DNA of 64,000 nt from Enhydrobacter sp. (GCA_026126105.1 JAHCJV010000002.1:124001-188000); one strand, 5' to 3'; counted from the first letter of the stretch, positions 25,595 through 34,227 are shown. Program-made: numbers and translations. Notes: a model not told the origin generated them from the letters alone.

Positions 25595-25832
25595 GGCGAA
25601 GAGCCAGCTTTCAAAGCTGATCGCGGCCGTTCGCGACGGCGAGGAAGTCGTGATCTGTCAGGCCGGCAAGCCGGTCGCACGCTTGATGGCTTTCGACGGC
25701 GAGCAAAGAGTGCCGCAGTTTGGCATCTGGGAGGGCAAGGTTAAGTTTGCACCAGATTGGGATTCGCCGGAAACCAACGCGGAAATCGCAAGGATGTTCG
25801 AAGAATCGGTGATCGAGCCCGAACGAAAGTGA
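25572..25832 (+). CDS. Phd/YefM-type antitoxin
   Basis: An 86-residue antitoxin. Seen: the N-terminal Phd/YefM fold MKYVNTHEAKSQLSKLIAAV, DGEEVVICQAGKPVARL and a charged C-terminal tail that would cover the toxin (FAPDWDSPETNAEIARMFEE). It starts inside the last codons of the MmgE/PrpD gene (23-bp overlap) and its stop overlaps the toxin start as GTGA. It should neutralise the neighbouring PIN toxin and repress the operon through the repeat at 25552-25570. Confidence 0.9.
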   Translation: MKYVNTHEAKSQLSKLIAAVRDGEEVVICQAGKPVARLMAFDGEQRVPQFGIWEGKVKFAPDWDSPETNAEIARMFEESVIEPERK

Positions 25833-26206
25833 GGCTACTGATCGACTCGCATGCGCTGCTCTGGATCCTCAGCAATCCGCGGCAGTTGTCGACGGATGCG
25901 CGATCGGCGCTCGGCGATCCCGTCAACGAACGGTTCGTGAGTGTTGCAGCGCTCTGGGAGATCGCCATCAAGGTTTCGGCCGGCAAGCTATCCATCCCGA
26001 CGGCAGTGGATGCCGCGGTCGTCCATTTGGCAGCGATACCGCTTGCGATCACGATCGGCCACGTCAAGCGTGTTCAGACCCTGCCTTTCCATCACCGCGA
26101 TCCATTTGACCGTATGATGATCGCGCAGGCGCTTGAGGATGGGCTGACGATCGTCACACGCGACTGGCACTTCCCGGCTTATGGAGTGCCGATCCTGGCG
26201 GCGTGA
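25829..26206 (+). CDS. PIN-domain toxin (VapC-type ribonuclease)
   Basis: A 125-residue PIN-domain protein, a Mg2+-dependent RNase toxin. Seen: the first acid in LLIDSHALLWIL, the middle acid in AALWEIAIKVSAGKL, and the later acids in HHRDPFDRMMIAQALEDG and TRDWHF. All the usual acidic residues are present, so it should be active. The start is GTG 25829, overlapping the antitoxin stop. The pair sits between a catabolic operon and a decayed gene, in keeping with insertion by horizontal transfer. Confidence 0.9.
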   Translation: MRLLIDSHALLWILSNPRQLSTDARSALGDPVNERFVSVAALWEIAIKVSAGKLSIPTAVDAAVVHLAAIPLAITIGHVKRVQTLPFHHRDPFDRMMIAQALEDGLTIVTRDWHFPAYGVPILAA

Positions 26207-26209
26207 TCG

Positions 26210-26540
26210 TCAGTCCGGCTTCACGTCGGCGGCCTTCGCGACCTCGGTCCATTTCTTCAGCTCGGCTGCGGTGCGGACGGCAAGCTCGGCGGGTGAGGAC
26301 GGCGAGCTCTCGTAGCCCAGCCCGCTGATCTTGCGCGCATCCTCAGGATCCTCGAGCGACTTCAGCAGCTCGGCTTCAACCGGTCGACGATCGCCGCCGA
26401 TGTGCCGGGCGGCGCGTGGAGGCCGGCCCCAGGTATAGGCTTCGACGCCGGCCACGCCCTGCTCGCCGATGGTCTTCAGGTTGGGCAGGGCCGGAGTGCG
26501 TCGCGCCATCGCCAGGCCCAGCGCCCGCAGCCCGCGCGGG
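26210..26540 (-). pseudogene. decayed Bug/TctC substrate-binding protein, C-terminal remnant
   Basis: On the minus strand the frame holds LRALGLAMARRTPALPNLKT, IGEQGVAGVEAYTWG and, after a damaged stretch, AELLKSLEDPEDARKISGLG and ELKKWTEVAKAADVKPD. These are the last third of a Bug protein. The segment PRAARHIGGDRRPVE stands where APPGTPAAIVDRLN would be expected, which indicates compensating frameshifts. Nothing of the signal peptide or N-terminal lobe remains, and no start codon or SD fits. It lies directly after the toxin gene and before the ThDP enzyme. Confidence 0.75.
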
Positions 26541-26629
26541 TCGGCTGGGCCTTGGCCATTTGGTTTGTGCCGCGGCTGACGTAGCCAAGGCCACGAGAGG
26601 AGCAGCCAGAGCGGCACGCCGTGAGAGGA

Positions 26630-28321
26630 CTACGTGAGCTTCTGCCGCGCCAGCGACTGTTCGCGCAGCTGCGTCAGCGTGATGCGCGAGGTCAAGGCCT
26701 CCGCGTCGGTCTTCACGTGGATGATCGCAGGCTTGCCGGCCGCGAGCGCGCGTTCGAAAGCCGGCGCGAAATCAGCGGTCTTCTCGACCGTCTCGCCATG
26801 GCCGCCGAAGGCGCGGGCATAGGCGGCGAAATCCGGATTCTTGAGCTCGGTGCCATGAACGCGGGTCGGATACTCGCGCTCCTGATGCATGCGGATCGTG
26901 CCGTACATGCCGTTGTCGATCACGGCGATCACGATATTGGCGCCGTGCTGAACCGCGGTCGCGAACTCCTGGCCGTTCATCAGGAAGCAGCCGTCGCCCG
27001 CCAGCGACACGACCATGCGGCCGGGTTCGGCGATCTTGGCTGCGACCGCCGCCGGCACGCCGTAGCCCATCGCGCCGCTGGTCGGCGCGAGCTGGGTCTT
27101 GAAGCCGCGATACTGGAAGAAGCGGTGCAGGAATGCCGCGTAGTTGCCCGCCCCGTTGGTGACGATCGCATCGTCGGGCAGCCGCTTGTTCAGCCAGGCG
27201 ATCACCTCGCCCATGTTCACCGAACCGGGCAACGGGCCGGGCTTGATGTTGTCGAGATACTCGGCGTGGCCCTGGGTGACGGACTCCTTCCAGCGCGTGC
27301 CGTCGACCGGCTTCATCGCCTTCGCGGCCGCGGCGAAGGCCTGCATGCCCGAATTGATCGGAAGGGTCGCCTGATAGACGCGGCCGAGTTCCTCGGCGCT
27401 GGCGTGAACATGCACCAGCTTCTGCTTCGGAACCGGCAGTTCGAACAATGTGTAGCCGCCGGTCGTCGCTTCGCCGAGCCGCGGGCCGACGGCGATGATA
27501 AGATCGCAGGCCTTCAAACGCTTGCCGAGCGCCGGTCCGACACCGACGCCGAGATCGCCGACATAGTTGGGGTGGCGATTGTCGAACAAATCCTGATTGC
27601 GGAACGAGGCGCAGACCGGGAGCCCGTTGGCTTCGACAAAGGCGCGAATGTCCTTGCACGCGCCGGCAGTCCAGCCGCCGCCGCCGACGATGACCATCGG
27701 CCGCTCGGCCTGCTCGAGCAGTGTGCGCAAGGTCGCCATGTCGTCGGCCGACGGCGCGCCGCGCGCAATCTTGTAGGGGCCGGCATCGGGCACTTCGACC
27801 TCGTCGACCAGCATGTCTTCCGGCAGCGCGACCACGACCGGGCCGGGCCGGCCGTTCATCGCACGATGGAAGGCCTGGCTGATCAGTTCGGGGATGCGAC
27901 GGGCATCCTCGATCTGGGTCACCCACTTGGCCATCTGACCGAACATGTGGCGGTAGTCGATCTCCTGGAACGCCTCACGATCGGTCGTCTCGCGTGCCAC
28001 CTGGCCAACCAGCAGGATCATCGGCGTGGAATCCTGGAAACCGGTATGCAGACCGATGCTGGCGTTCGTCGCGCCCGGACCGCGTGTCACGAAGGCGATG
28101 CCCGGCTTGCCCATCAGCTTGCCGTAAGCCTCGGCCATGTTGGCCGCACCACCTTCCTGGCGGCAGATGACGTAGCGGATAGAGTTGCGCTGGGCGTAGA
28201 GCGCGTCGAGTGCCGCGAGATAGCTTTCGCCGGGAACGCCGAAAATGGTGTCGGTGCCGTGGATGCGCAGCTGGTCGATCAGAACTTGCGCGCCACTGCG
28301 GCGCGGAGAGGTCGTAGTCAT
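26630..28321 (-). CDS. thiamine diphosphate-dependent enzyme, acetolactate synthase-like
   Basis: A 563-residue ThDP enzyme with the three-domain ALS/benzoylformate decarboxylase layout. Seen: the N-terminal FGVPGESYLAALDAL and catalytic glutamate in CRQEGGAANMAEAYG, GPGATNASIGLHTGFQDSTP, a central Rossmann-like domain, and the C-terminal ThDP/Mg motif GDGCFLMNGQEFATAVQHGA. It lacks an adjacent small subunit gene, so a catabolic ALS, oxalyl-CoA/sulfoacetaldehyde-type or decarboxylase role is more likely than branched-chain biosynthesis. The exact substrate is not readable. It is transcribed away from the following 440-bp non-coding stretch. Confidence 0.88.
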   Translation of the reverse strand: MTTTSPRRSGAQVLIDQLRIHGTDTIFGVPGESYLAALDALYAQRNSIRYVICRQEGGAANMAEAYGKLMGKPGIAFVTRGPGATNASIGLHTGFQDSTPMILLVGQVARETTDREAFQEIDYRHMFGQMAKWVTQIEDARRIPELISQAFHRAMNGRPGPVVVALPEDMLVDEVEVPDAGPYKIARGAPSADDMATLRTLLEQAERPMVIVGGGGWTAGACKDIRAFVEANGLPVCASFRNQDLFDNRHPNYVGDLGVGVGPALGKRLKACDLIIAVGPRLGEATTGGYTLFELPVPKQKLVHVHASAEELGRVYQATLPINSGMQAFAAAAKAMKPVDGTRWKESVTQGHAEYLDNIKPGPLPGSVNMGEVIAWLNKRLPDDAIVTNGAGNYAAFLHRFFQYRGFKTQLAPTSGAMGYGVPAAVAAKIAEPGRMVVSLAGDGCFLMNGQEFATAVQHGANIVIAVIDNGMYGTIRMHQEREYPTRVHGTELKNPDFAAYARAFGGHGETVEKTADFAPAFERALAAGKPAIIHVKTDAEALTSRITLTQLREQSLARQKLT

Positions 28322-28763
28322 CTGTTTCCCTTACTTCGTGGGTGAGAACGAGGTCGGCACCAACATCTTGTTGTTCATCTTCTTCACGAACTTGCAACAC
28401 TTCTCGTGCCGACGAGGAGTTCGCGCCGGTGCTGGGCTGCAACCCGAAAGTGCGGATCGTTCATCATGGCAGCGCCCTCAATTCACAGTCGAGAATGATT
28501 GTCCGACGGGGGCTTCTCGATCTCAAGCCTTGTGGACTCAGCACTCGAATCAGCGCATAAGTGCGGCATAGCGACACTGGCCGAAGAGTATCCAGCAAGG
28601 GAGTCTTCGTTTAAGACGCAAGGGCGCGATATACCGGTCAACGTCTTCCCGTGAGCTTCTTGGTCATCATCGTCAAAGGTCTACGAAACGCTGGGACTGA
28701 AATGGTCCAGCAAGCGCGCGCCGGACTCCGCTCCTTCTTCTTACCTCCAGCCCCGAGCCTTGA
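28322..28763. other. 442-bp intergenic region without a supported gene
   Basis: It separates the divergent ThDP enzyme and RNA-binding protein genes. Short open frames cross it but have no family motif, codon pattern or Shine-Dalgarno worth reporting. It should hold both promoters and perhaps a long 5' leader for the RNA-binding protein gene, whose ATG at 28764 has no clear SD. No strong hairpin or known riboswitch was recognised. Confidence 0.5.
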
Positions 28764-29408
28764 ATGAGTCGTAAATTGTTTGTGGGCAATCTGCCCTATT
28801 CGGTCACGTCCGAGCGCCTGCAAGAAGCTTTCTCCCAGTTCGGCAACGTTACCTCTTCGAAAGTGATCGTGGATCGCGAGACCGGCCGCAGCCGCGGCTT
28901 CGCCTTCCTCGAGATGGAGACTGATGACCAGGGGGCTGCAGCAATGCAGGCCATGAATGGCGCACTCCTCGACGGCCGGTCGATCGCTGTCCGTGAAGCC
29001 GTCGAGCGTCAACCCGGCGGCGGTGGCGGCGGTGGATTTGGCGGCGGCGGTGGCGGCGGTGGTCGCGGCCCGCGTCCGCCCTACGGCGGTGGCGGCGGCG
29101 GCGGTGGCTATCGCGGCGGCGGCGGTGGTGGCGGCTATGGCGGCGGTGGCGGTGGCGGTGGCTACCGCGGCGGCGGTGGTGGCGGCTATGGCGGCGGTGG
29201 CGGCGGCTACCGCGGGGCCCCTCCGAGCGGCGACGGCGGTCCGATGCGGGATCGACGTGCCGACTTCTCGGGCGCACCGACTCCAGCTCCCGGCGGCTTT
29301 GAACCCGGGGCCGATGCCGGTCGTCCCGTGCGGCGGCGTGATGCTGGTCCGCCGCGGCGGGAGCGCGATTACGAGCCGCGCAAGCGCGGCTTCGACGACG
29401 ACCAGTAA
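28764..29408 (+). CDS. RRM RNA-binding protein with glycine-rich tail
   Basis: A 214-residue protein. Residues 1-83 form one RNA recognition motif with RNP2 (LFVGNLPY) and RNP1 (RGFAFLEM). Residues from about 88 to 155 are a Gly-rich stretch with GGYRGG and GGYGG units (RGG-like), and the C-terminus is basic and proline-rich (RPVRRRDAGPPRRERDYEP). This layout resembles cyanobacterial/proteobacterial cold-induced Rbp proteins and eukaryotic GRPs, which bind and remodel RNA. The Gly-rich DNA is low-complexity GGC/GGT and prone to slippage. It stands alone, followed by a strong terminator. Confidence 0.92.
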   Translation: MSRKLFVGNLPYSVTSERLQEAFSQFGNVTSSKVIVDRETGRSRGFAFLEMETDDQGAAAMQAMNGALLDGRSIAVREAVERQPGGGGGGGFGGGGGGGGRGPRPPYGGGGGGGGYRGGGGGGGYGGGGGGGGYRGGGGGGYGGGGGGYRGAPPSGDGGPMRDRRADFSGAPTPAPGGFEPGADAGRPVRRRDAGPPRRERDYEPRKRGFDDDQ

Positions 29409-29480
29409 GCTTCCGAGCTTGCCGGTGGGCGCCGAGTTCGCTGCTGGTTCACCTGTCGAGGTCGGGACTTCACAGACGAA

Positions 29481-29515
29481 ACGCCGGAGGAAAACCTCCG
29501 GCGTTCTCGTTTTTG
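29481..29515 (+). terminator. rho-independent terminator after the RRM gene
   Basis: ACGCCGGAGG (29481-29490) pairs perfectly with CCTCCGGCGT (29495-29504) around an AAAA loop, followed by TCTCGTTTTT. The stem is 10 bp and GC-rich. It separates the RNA-binding protein gene from the DUF1194 gene. Confidence 0.92.
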
Positions 29516-29554
29516 TGCGGTGCTAATCTTGCATGGACTTGCCGCGGAGGCGAC

Positions 29555-30277
29555 ATGAAGCGACGAACCGCACTTGCAGGCTCTCTCGCGGCACTGGCCG
29601 CTCCGTCGGCGGCACGCGCGGCAACGCCGGTCGACCTTCAGCTCGTGCTCGCGGTGGACGTCTCACGCTCCATCGACGAGGTCGAAGCCGAGCTGCAGCG
29701 CCGCGGCTACGTCGAGGCGCTGACCAACGAGCGGGTGATCGATGCCATCTTGTCCGGCGAGCACAAGCGGATCGCGCTTTGCTACACCGAGTGGGCCGGC
29801 ACGCATTACCAGGTCGTGATCGTCGACTGGTCGGTGATAGACAGTCCCTCTGCCGCGCGCCGCTTCTCCGAAAGGCTCGCGGAAGCGCCACGCATCTCAC
29901 AGAGCTGGACAGCGGTCGGCGCAGCGATAGCCTTCGCCGCGCAGCGTTTCGACATGTCGGGTTTCGACTCCAAGCGGCGCGTAATCGACATCTCAGGAGA
30001 CGGCCGGACAAATGACGGTCCTGCTGCCGAGCTGGTGCGCGACAAGGTCGTAGCGCAGGGCATCGTGATCAACGGCCTGCCCGTGATGATGAACCGGACC
30101 AACTTCGGCCGGCCGCCCGACACCGGCCTCGACAGGTACTACGAGGAGAATGTGATCGGCGGCCCCGGCTCTTTCATGATTGCGGCGGCGAGCTTCGACG
30201 ATTTTGGACGCGCCGTGCGCAGCAAGCTGATCCGGGAGATTTCCGAGCCCTCTACGCTTCGCGCAATACCTGCCTGA
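29555..30277 (+). CDS. DUF1194 protein with von Willebrand A-like fold, exported
   Basis: A 240-residue DUF1194 protein. Seen: a twin-arginine-like signal MKRRTALAGSLAALAAP ending at ARAAT, a vWA/MIDAS-type start LVLAVDVSRSIDEVE (DxSxS), WTAVGAAIAFAA with a conserved threonine region, and DISGDGRTNDG, the third MIDAS-like loop. It is therefore probably a periplasmic metal-ion-dependent adhesion-type domain of unknown partner. ATG 29555 follows GGAGG and is preferred to the upstream in-frame start at 29513. Its end overlaps the convergent hydrolase gene by 26 bp. Confidence 0.85.
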   Translation: MKRRTALAGSLAALAAPSAARAATPVDLQLVLAVDVSRSIDEVEAELQRRGYVEALTNERVIDAILSGEHKRIALCYTEWAGTHYQVVIVDWSVIDSPSAARRFSERLAEAPRISQSWTAVGAAIAFAAQRFDMSGFDSKRRVIDISGDGRTNDGPAAELVRDKVVAQGIVINGLPVMMNRTNFGRPPDTGLDRYYEENVIGGPGSFMIAAASFDDFGRAVRSKLIREISEPSTLRAIPA

Positions 30278-31595
30278 GGCGCTCGAACGGGGCGGGGTCG
30301 CGCGCGAGCTGCACGGGCATTCCGAGATGGCCGAGCGGATAACGGAAGATGTTGGCCTCCGGCAGCTGCCATCCCCTTGCCACGGCCAAACCGTCGCCAT
30401 AGGGCACCCAGCGGTCCGTCTCGCCGAGCACCGACACGATCCTCGACGGCGCGAGCGCTGGCGCTTCGGCGGGGTCGATCGCAGACGACAGTAGCGCCAG
30501 TGCCGCGCGCGACCAGCCCGCCTCGCGCAAGGCCCGATCGATGCCGAAGCTCGCGGCAAGCTCGCCGCCGAATGTCACGTCCTCGATGCGGCCGGAGTGA
30601 CTGATCAGCAGGACGGCATCGGGCCGCGCTTCGGCCGGCCAAAGCCGGCAATGGCTGGCGACCTGCTGCGCGACGAACGACGACATCGAAATGCCGCCGA
30701 CGGCAATGCGCCCGCCGTAGCGCCTGCGCGCCCAGGCCGTTAGCAGCCCCGTCTCGAGAGCCTGCCCGGCGATCAGGTCGAGCGCGCCGGTCGGCGCCAG
30801 GGCGAAAAACGGCTCGCCGCCATAGAAGCCCGGCATGGCGCGGAGCCCGTGATACGGCGAGATCGGCTGGATCACGCGCCAGCCCATTGCGGCCAGCCTT
30901 TTGCCAGGATCGTGCGCCACGGGAAGCAGCTCGAACTCGAGGCAGAGACCGCTGCCAATGATCAGCGTCTCCGGCGCAGCCGGCTCGACCGGCTCGACGA
31001 CGCGGGCATACATCGTCTCGCTGCCGCGCCGCGCGCGCAGCGGTGCGGACGGCGTCGGCGCGCGCAGCCAGAACTCGCGCACCCCGTTCCGCTCGAACGG
31101 CCGCGACATCGCGATCGATCCGGCATCGAGCGGTACCTCGTAGAGCGTCGCGGCATCCGGCATCGACACGCCGTCGGGCGGATCGATCTGCCAGGGGATG
31201 GCGGAGGGCGGGCGCGGGAACAGCAGCGGATAGAAGGCGGCGCGCGTCATGAGGTGGCGCGTTGCAGCACCCCGCCGCCGATCATCGAGCGTACGGGGAT
31301 CGGCGACGTCCCGATCATCGAAGATCCCGGCCTCCCATCTCATGCGGGTGGCCTCGGCGGCCTGCCGCCTTCGCTCGTTGCAGCCGAGCAATCGGCGCAA
31401 GCGCACGTCGGTCCAGAAAGCCGGCAAGGCGTCGGTCTGCGCGCGGAACAGTGCCGTGTCGGTGCCGGCGTGATTGGCGGCGGCCCAGAGCCGCGACAGC
31501 GGCCTGTACCAGCGCCGGAGCCCGAACAATCCGGCCTGGTCGACCCAGGGCTTCGCCAGCAAAGCGCCCAAAGGCGACCGGAACAGGACATTCAT
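30252..31595 (-). CDS. alpha/beta hydrolase family protein (ABHD18-like)
   Basis: A 447-residue protein with a long N-terminal region and a C-terminal alpha/beta hydrolase core. Seen: LIIGSGLCLEFELLPVAHD, QPISPYHGLRAMPGFYGGEP, the nucleophile elbow GGISMSSFVAQQ with its serine, an acid in VLGETDRWVPYG and the histidine in YPLGHLGMPVQL. Length and the placement of the elbow after a long lead resemble DUF2048/ABHD18 proteins, whose substrate is unknown. It is divergent from the class II aldolase gene (66 bp apart) and overlaps DUF1194 at its 3' end. Confidence 0.75.
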   Translation of the reverse strand: MNVLFRSPLGALLAKPWVDQAGLFGLRRWYRPLSRLWAAANHAGTDTALFRAQTDALPAFWTDVRLRRLLGCNERRRQAAEATRMRWEAGIFDDRDVADPRTLDDRRRGAATRHLMTRAAFYPLLFPRPPSAIPWQIDPPDGVSMPDAATLYEVPLDAGSIAMSRPFERNGVREFWLRAPTPSAPLRARRGSETMYARVVEPVEPAAPETLIIGSGLCLEFELLPVAHDPGKRLAAMGWRVIQPISPYHGLRAMPGFYGGEPFFALAPTGALDLIAGQALETGLLTAWARRRYGGRIAVGGISMSSFVAQQVASHCRLWPAEARPDAVLLISHSGRIEDVTFGGELAASFGIDRALREAGWSRAALALLSSAIDPAEAPALAPSRIVSVLGETDRWVPYGDGLAVARGWQLPEANIFRYPLGHLGMPVQLARDPAPFERLRQVLREA

Positions 31596-31661
31596 CGACA
31601 GAACTCTCCGCAGACGGCATCATCGCCGCCCGCAACGCCTATCAGCAACGGAGCGCAGACG

Positions 31662-32405
31662 ATGTTGGCCAACGATCCGGTAACCCAGGCTCGTCTCGAC
31701 CTGACGACGGCGCTGCGGGCCGCCGCGCGCCACGGCCTGAACGAGGGCGTCTGCAACCATTTCAGCATGGCGGTGCCCGGCCGGCCGGACCATTTCCTCG
31801 TCAATCCGCAGGGGCTGCACTGGTCGGAGATCACGCCCGCCGATCTGGTGATGGCAGACGGCGAGGGCAACGTCATCGAGGGCAAGTACCAGGTCGAGGC
31901 AACGGCTTTTTTCATCCATGCGCGCATCCACCAGGGCAATCAGCGCGCCCAGGTGGTGCTGCATACGCACATGCCCTACGCCACCGCACTGACATCGATC
32001 AGGGACGGGCGCATCGAGATGTGCACCCAGAACGCCTTCCGCTACTGGAACCGCATCGCCTACGACGAGGAGTATGCCGGCGTGGCACTCAGCAACGACG
32101 AGGGCGACCGGATGTGCCGAGCGATGGGCGACAAGGACATCCTGTTCCTGCGCAATCACGGCGTGATAGTGAGCGGCCCCACGGTCGCGCAAGCCTACGA
32201 CGATCTCTACTATCTCGAGCGCACCGCCATGGTGCAGGTGCTGGCGATGCAGACCGGCCGGCCGCTGCACAATATCGATGACGCGCTGGCCGAGCATACG
32301 GCACGCCAGATCGCGGGGGAGGCGCAGCAGGCGTTCCTGCATTTCGAATCGTTGAAGCGCCTGCTCGATCGCGACGAGCCGGGCTGGCGACGGATGGCGG
32401 CCTGA
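31662..32405 (+). CDS. class II aldolase/adducin family protein
   Basis: A 247-residue zinc-dependent class II aldolase-fold protein. Seen: HGLNEGVCNHFSMAVPG, FLVNPQGLHWSEITPADLV, the zinc ligands in VVLHTHMPYATALT (HxH), and a third histidine in FLRNHGVIVSGPTVAQAYDD. This is the fuculose-phosphate aldolase or ribulose-phosphate epimerase-like fold; the closest relatives are generic aldolases of unknown substrate. ATG 31662 follows GGAG and gives the normal family length. The frame is open far upstream, but that part is antisense to the hydrolase gene. Confidence 0.88.
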   Translation: MLANDPVTQARLDLTTALRAAARHGLNEGVCNHFSMAVPGRPDHFLVNPQGLHWSEITPADLVMADGEGNVIEGKYQVEATAFFIHARIHQGNQRAQVVLHTHMPYATALTSIRDGRIEMCTQNAFRYWNRIAYDEEYAGVALSNDEGDRMCRAMGDKDILFLRNHGVIVSGPTVAQAYDDLYYLERTAMVQVLAMQTGRPLHNIDDALAEHTARQIAGEAQQAFLHFESLKRLLDRDEPGWRRMAA

Positions 32406-32429
32406 GCAAAGGAAAGACGGGGAGATGAC

Positions 32430-33008
32430 ATGCGTATTGCCGCTGGTGTGATCGCGCTGCTGGCGCTGGGAACGGCACTGCCCGCAGCGGCGCAGGCGCC
32501 CAAGATCGGGCAGCTCGAGATCAGGGCCTACCAGCCCATTCCGAAGACCAAGACGGCGGTTCAGCTCACTTCCGACAGCGCGCTGGCCCGCAATCTGCGG
32601 CGCGAAGTGATGATCCGGCTTGCACGCCGAGGCAACGAGGTCGGCTTCTCCGGCGGCAACGTCATGCGCATGGATGTGCAGTACATCGACCTTCTCGGCG
32701 GCAGCGGCGTCACGCGCGGCCCGGTCGGAGGCCGCGACCAGAATTTCGACGGGCCCGGCGCCAATCCGCGACCCGAAGTCCCCGGCATTCGCATCGAGCG
32801 CGGCGGCCCGCCGCCGATCTCGGGCGGCCCGACCTTGCGAATCACCTTGACGCTCTACTCCACCGACGGCGGCAAGGTGCTGTGGTCCGCTGCTGCGTCC
32901 TGCTATACGCAGGCCAACGTGGCCGAGACCGCCGGCACGCTCATGATCGACAGCATCTTCGCCGAGGCCGACAAGAATCGCATCGCCGACGCCGGCTGCC
33001 CGCTCTGA
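32430..33008 (+). CDS. exported protein of unknown function
   Basis: A 192-residue protein with a clear Sec signal peptide (MRIAAGVIALLALGTALPAA, cleavage near AQA). The mature part has a conserved-looking core LARNLRREVMIRLARRGNEV followed by a Gly/Pro-rich loop (residues about 90-130). It ends in a beta-rich segment TLRITLTLYSTDGGKVLW with two cysteines (SCYT and AGCPL) that could form a disulfide. I do not recognise the family. It starts 24 bp after the aldolase gene and could be co-transcribed. A periplasmic location is the only firm inference. Confidence 0.7.
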   Translation: MRIAAGVIALLALGTALPAAAQAPKIGQLEIRAYQPIPKTKTAVQLTSDSALARNLRREVMIRLARRGNEVGFSGGNVMRMDVQYIDLLGGSGVTRGPVGGRDQNFDGPGANPRPEVPGIRIERGGPPPISGGPTLRITLTLYSTDGGKVLWSAAASCYTQANVAETAGTLMIDSIFAEADKNRIADAGCPL

Positions 33009-33041
33009 CTTACTAGTCCTGCCTCACGAAGGAACCGCCTC

Positions 33042-33590
33042 ATGCCGCGTCTGGTCCCGCTCGACCTCAACAATCTCACGCCCGAGCAGAAGGAGGTGGC
33101 CGACGCCATCGTCGCAGGGCCGCGTGGCGGCCTTCGCGGGCCGTTCGACCCGTGGCTGCGCCGGCCGGAGCTTGCCGACCGCGCCCAGAAGCTCGGCGAG
33201 TACTGTCGCTTCAACAATTCCATGCCGAGAGACCTCTCGGAGCTGGCAATCTGCCTGGTCGGCCGGCATTTCAAGGCGCAGTACGAGTTCTATGCCCATG
33301 CGCGCCTCGCACGGGAAGCCGGCCTTCCGGCCGAAATCGTAGAAGCCGTGCGCACGCGCCAGACGCCGCCTTTCACGCGCGACGTCGAGCGCGTCGTCTA
33401 CGATTTCGTCACCGAGTATCTCGAGACCAACCGCGTCTCGGCCCCCAACTACAAGCGCGCGGTCGATGCCTTCGGCGAGCCGGGCGTGGTCGACCTCGTC
33501 GGCGTGTGCGGCTACTACATGCTGGTCTCGATGACCCTCAACGTCTTCGAGATGCCGCTGCCGCCGGGCGAGCCGGATCCAATCGCGTAG
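33042..33590 (+). CDS. carboxymuconolactone decarboxylase family protein
   Basis: A 182-residue AhpD-like fold protein. Seen: PRGGLRGPFDPWLRRPELAD, DLSELAICLVGRHFKAQYEF and HARLAREAGLPAEIVEAV, as in CMD family members. The peroxidase CxxC pair of true AhpD is absent (the KAQYEFYAHA segment has none), so gamma-carboxymuconolactone-type decarboxylation or an unknown lyase role is more likely. It stands between the exported protein and a LysE exporter, all in the same direction. Confidence 0.85.
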   Translation: MPRLVPLDLNNLTPEQKEVADAIVAGPRGGLRGPFDPWLRRPELADRAQKLGEYCRFNNSMPRDLSELAICLVGRHFKAQYEFYAHARLAREAGLPAEIVEAVRTRQTPPFTRDVERVVYDFVTEYLETNRVSAPNYKRAVDAFGEPGVVDLVGVCGYYMLVSMTLNVFEMPLPPGEPDPIA

Positions 33591-33606
33591 GGCCGATCTC
33601 CAAAGC

Positions 33607-34224
33607 GTGACCCTCCTTCTTTTCCTGGCTGCCGCGTCTGTGGTCGCGCTGACTCCCGGACCCGGCATTTTCTACGTCGCCGCGCGTACTCTTGCCGGCG
33701 GTCGTGGCGAAGGGCTCGCGTCGAGCCTCGGAACGGCGATCGGGGGCCTGTTCCACGTTGCCGCCGGCGCAGTCGGTATCTCGGCGCTGGTCATGGCAAG
33801 TGCCGAGGCCTTCCTGCTGCTGAAGATCGCCGGCGCGCTCTATCTCGTCTGGCTCGGCATCAAGACCCTGCGCGAGAGCCGCATCGACATCCCCGTCCCG
33901 GCGGCCAGCGTCGGCAGCGCCCGTGCCTTCCGGGAGGGCATCGTGGTCGAGGCGCTGAACCCGAAGACCGCAGCCTTCTTCCTGGCGTTCCTGCCGCAGT
34001 TCGTCGACCCCCCGGCCGGCGCGGTGTGGCTGCAGTTCCTAGGTCTTGGGCTGATCTCCGTGATCCTCAACACCGCTGTCGATGTCGCAATCGTCACCTT
34101 GGCAGCCCGAGCACGATCTGTGGCGCTCGGTCGCCCGTTGCTGCTGCGTCGACTGCGCGCCAGTGCCGGACTGGTCATCGCGAGCCTCGGCGTGACCTTG
34201 CTGCTCACGCGGCGGCCGGCATAG
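33607..34224 (+). CDS. LysE/RhtB family amino-acid exporter
   Basis: A 205-residue inner-membrane protein with five or six hydrophobic helices. Seen: the family start ALTPGPGIFYVAARTLAGGR, SSLGTAIGGLFHVAAGAVG, LKIAGALYLVWLGIKTLR and EALNPKTAAFFLAFLPQFV. These are the LysE/RhtB signatures for threonine, homoserine or lysine efflux. The start is GTG 33607, 16 bp after the CMD gene. Its stop faces the cyclase stop across 3 bp. The exported metabolite is unknown. Confidence 0.92.
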   Translation: MTLLLFLAAASVVALTPGPGIFYVAARTLAGGRGEGLASSLGTAIGGLFHVAAGAVGISALVMASAEAFLLLKIAGALYLVWLGIKTLRESRIDIPVPAASVGSARAFREGIVVEALNPKTAAFFLAFLPQFVDPPAGAVWLQFLGLGLISVILNTAVDVAIVTLAARARSVALGRPLLLRRLRASAGLVIASLGVTLLLTRRPA

Positions 34225-34227
34225 CGC

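Noticed and set aside
25572..26206. Defence island or prophage around the toxin-antitoxin pair
   Set aside because: Neighbours are metabolic genes. No integrase, att repeat, restriction or phage gene is seen.
26621..28345. 574-codon plus-strand frame opposite the ThDP enzyme
   Set aside because: The minus strand encodes all ThDP motifs, and the plus-strand translation is a low-complexity Arg/Asp/His shadow.
28245..28571. Possible small gene in the gap before the RRM gene
   Set aside because: It has no Shine-Dalgarno or recognisable domain, and it begins inside the divergent ThDP gene.
28849..29277. CRISPR-like or minisatellite array in the Gly-rich region
   Set aside because: The GGC/GGT repeats are codons of the RRM protein's glycine tail. 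There are no regular repeats and spacers.
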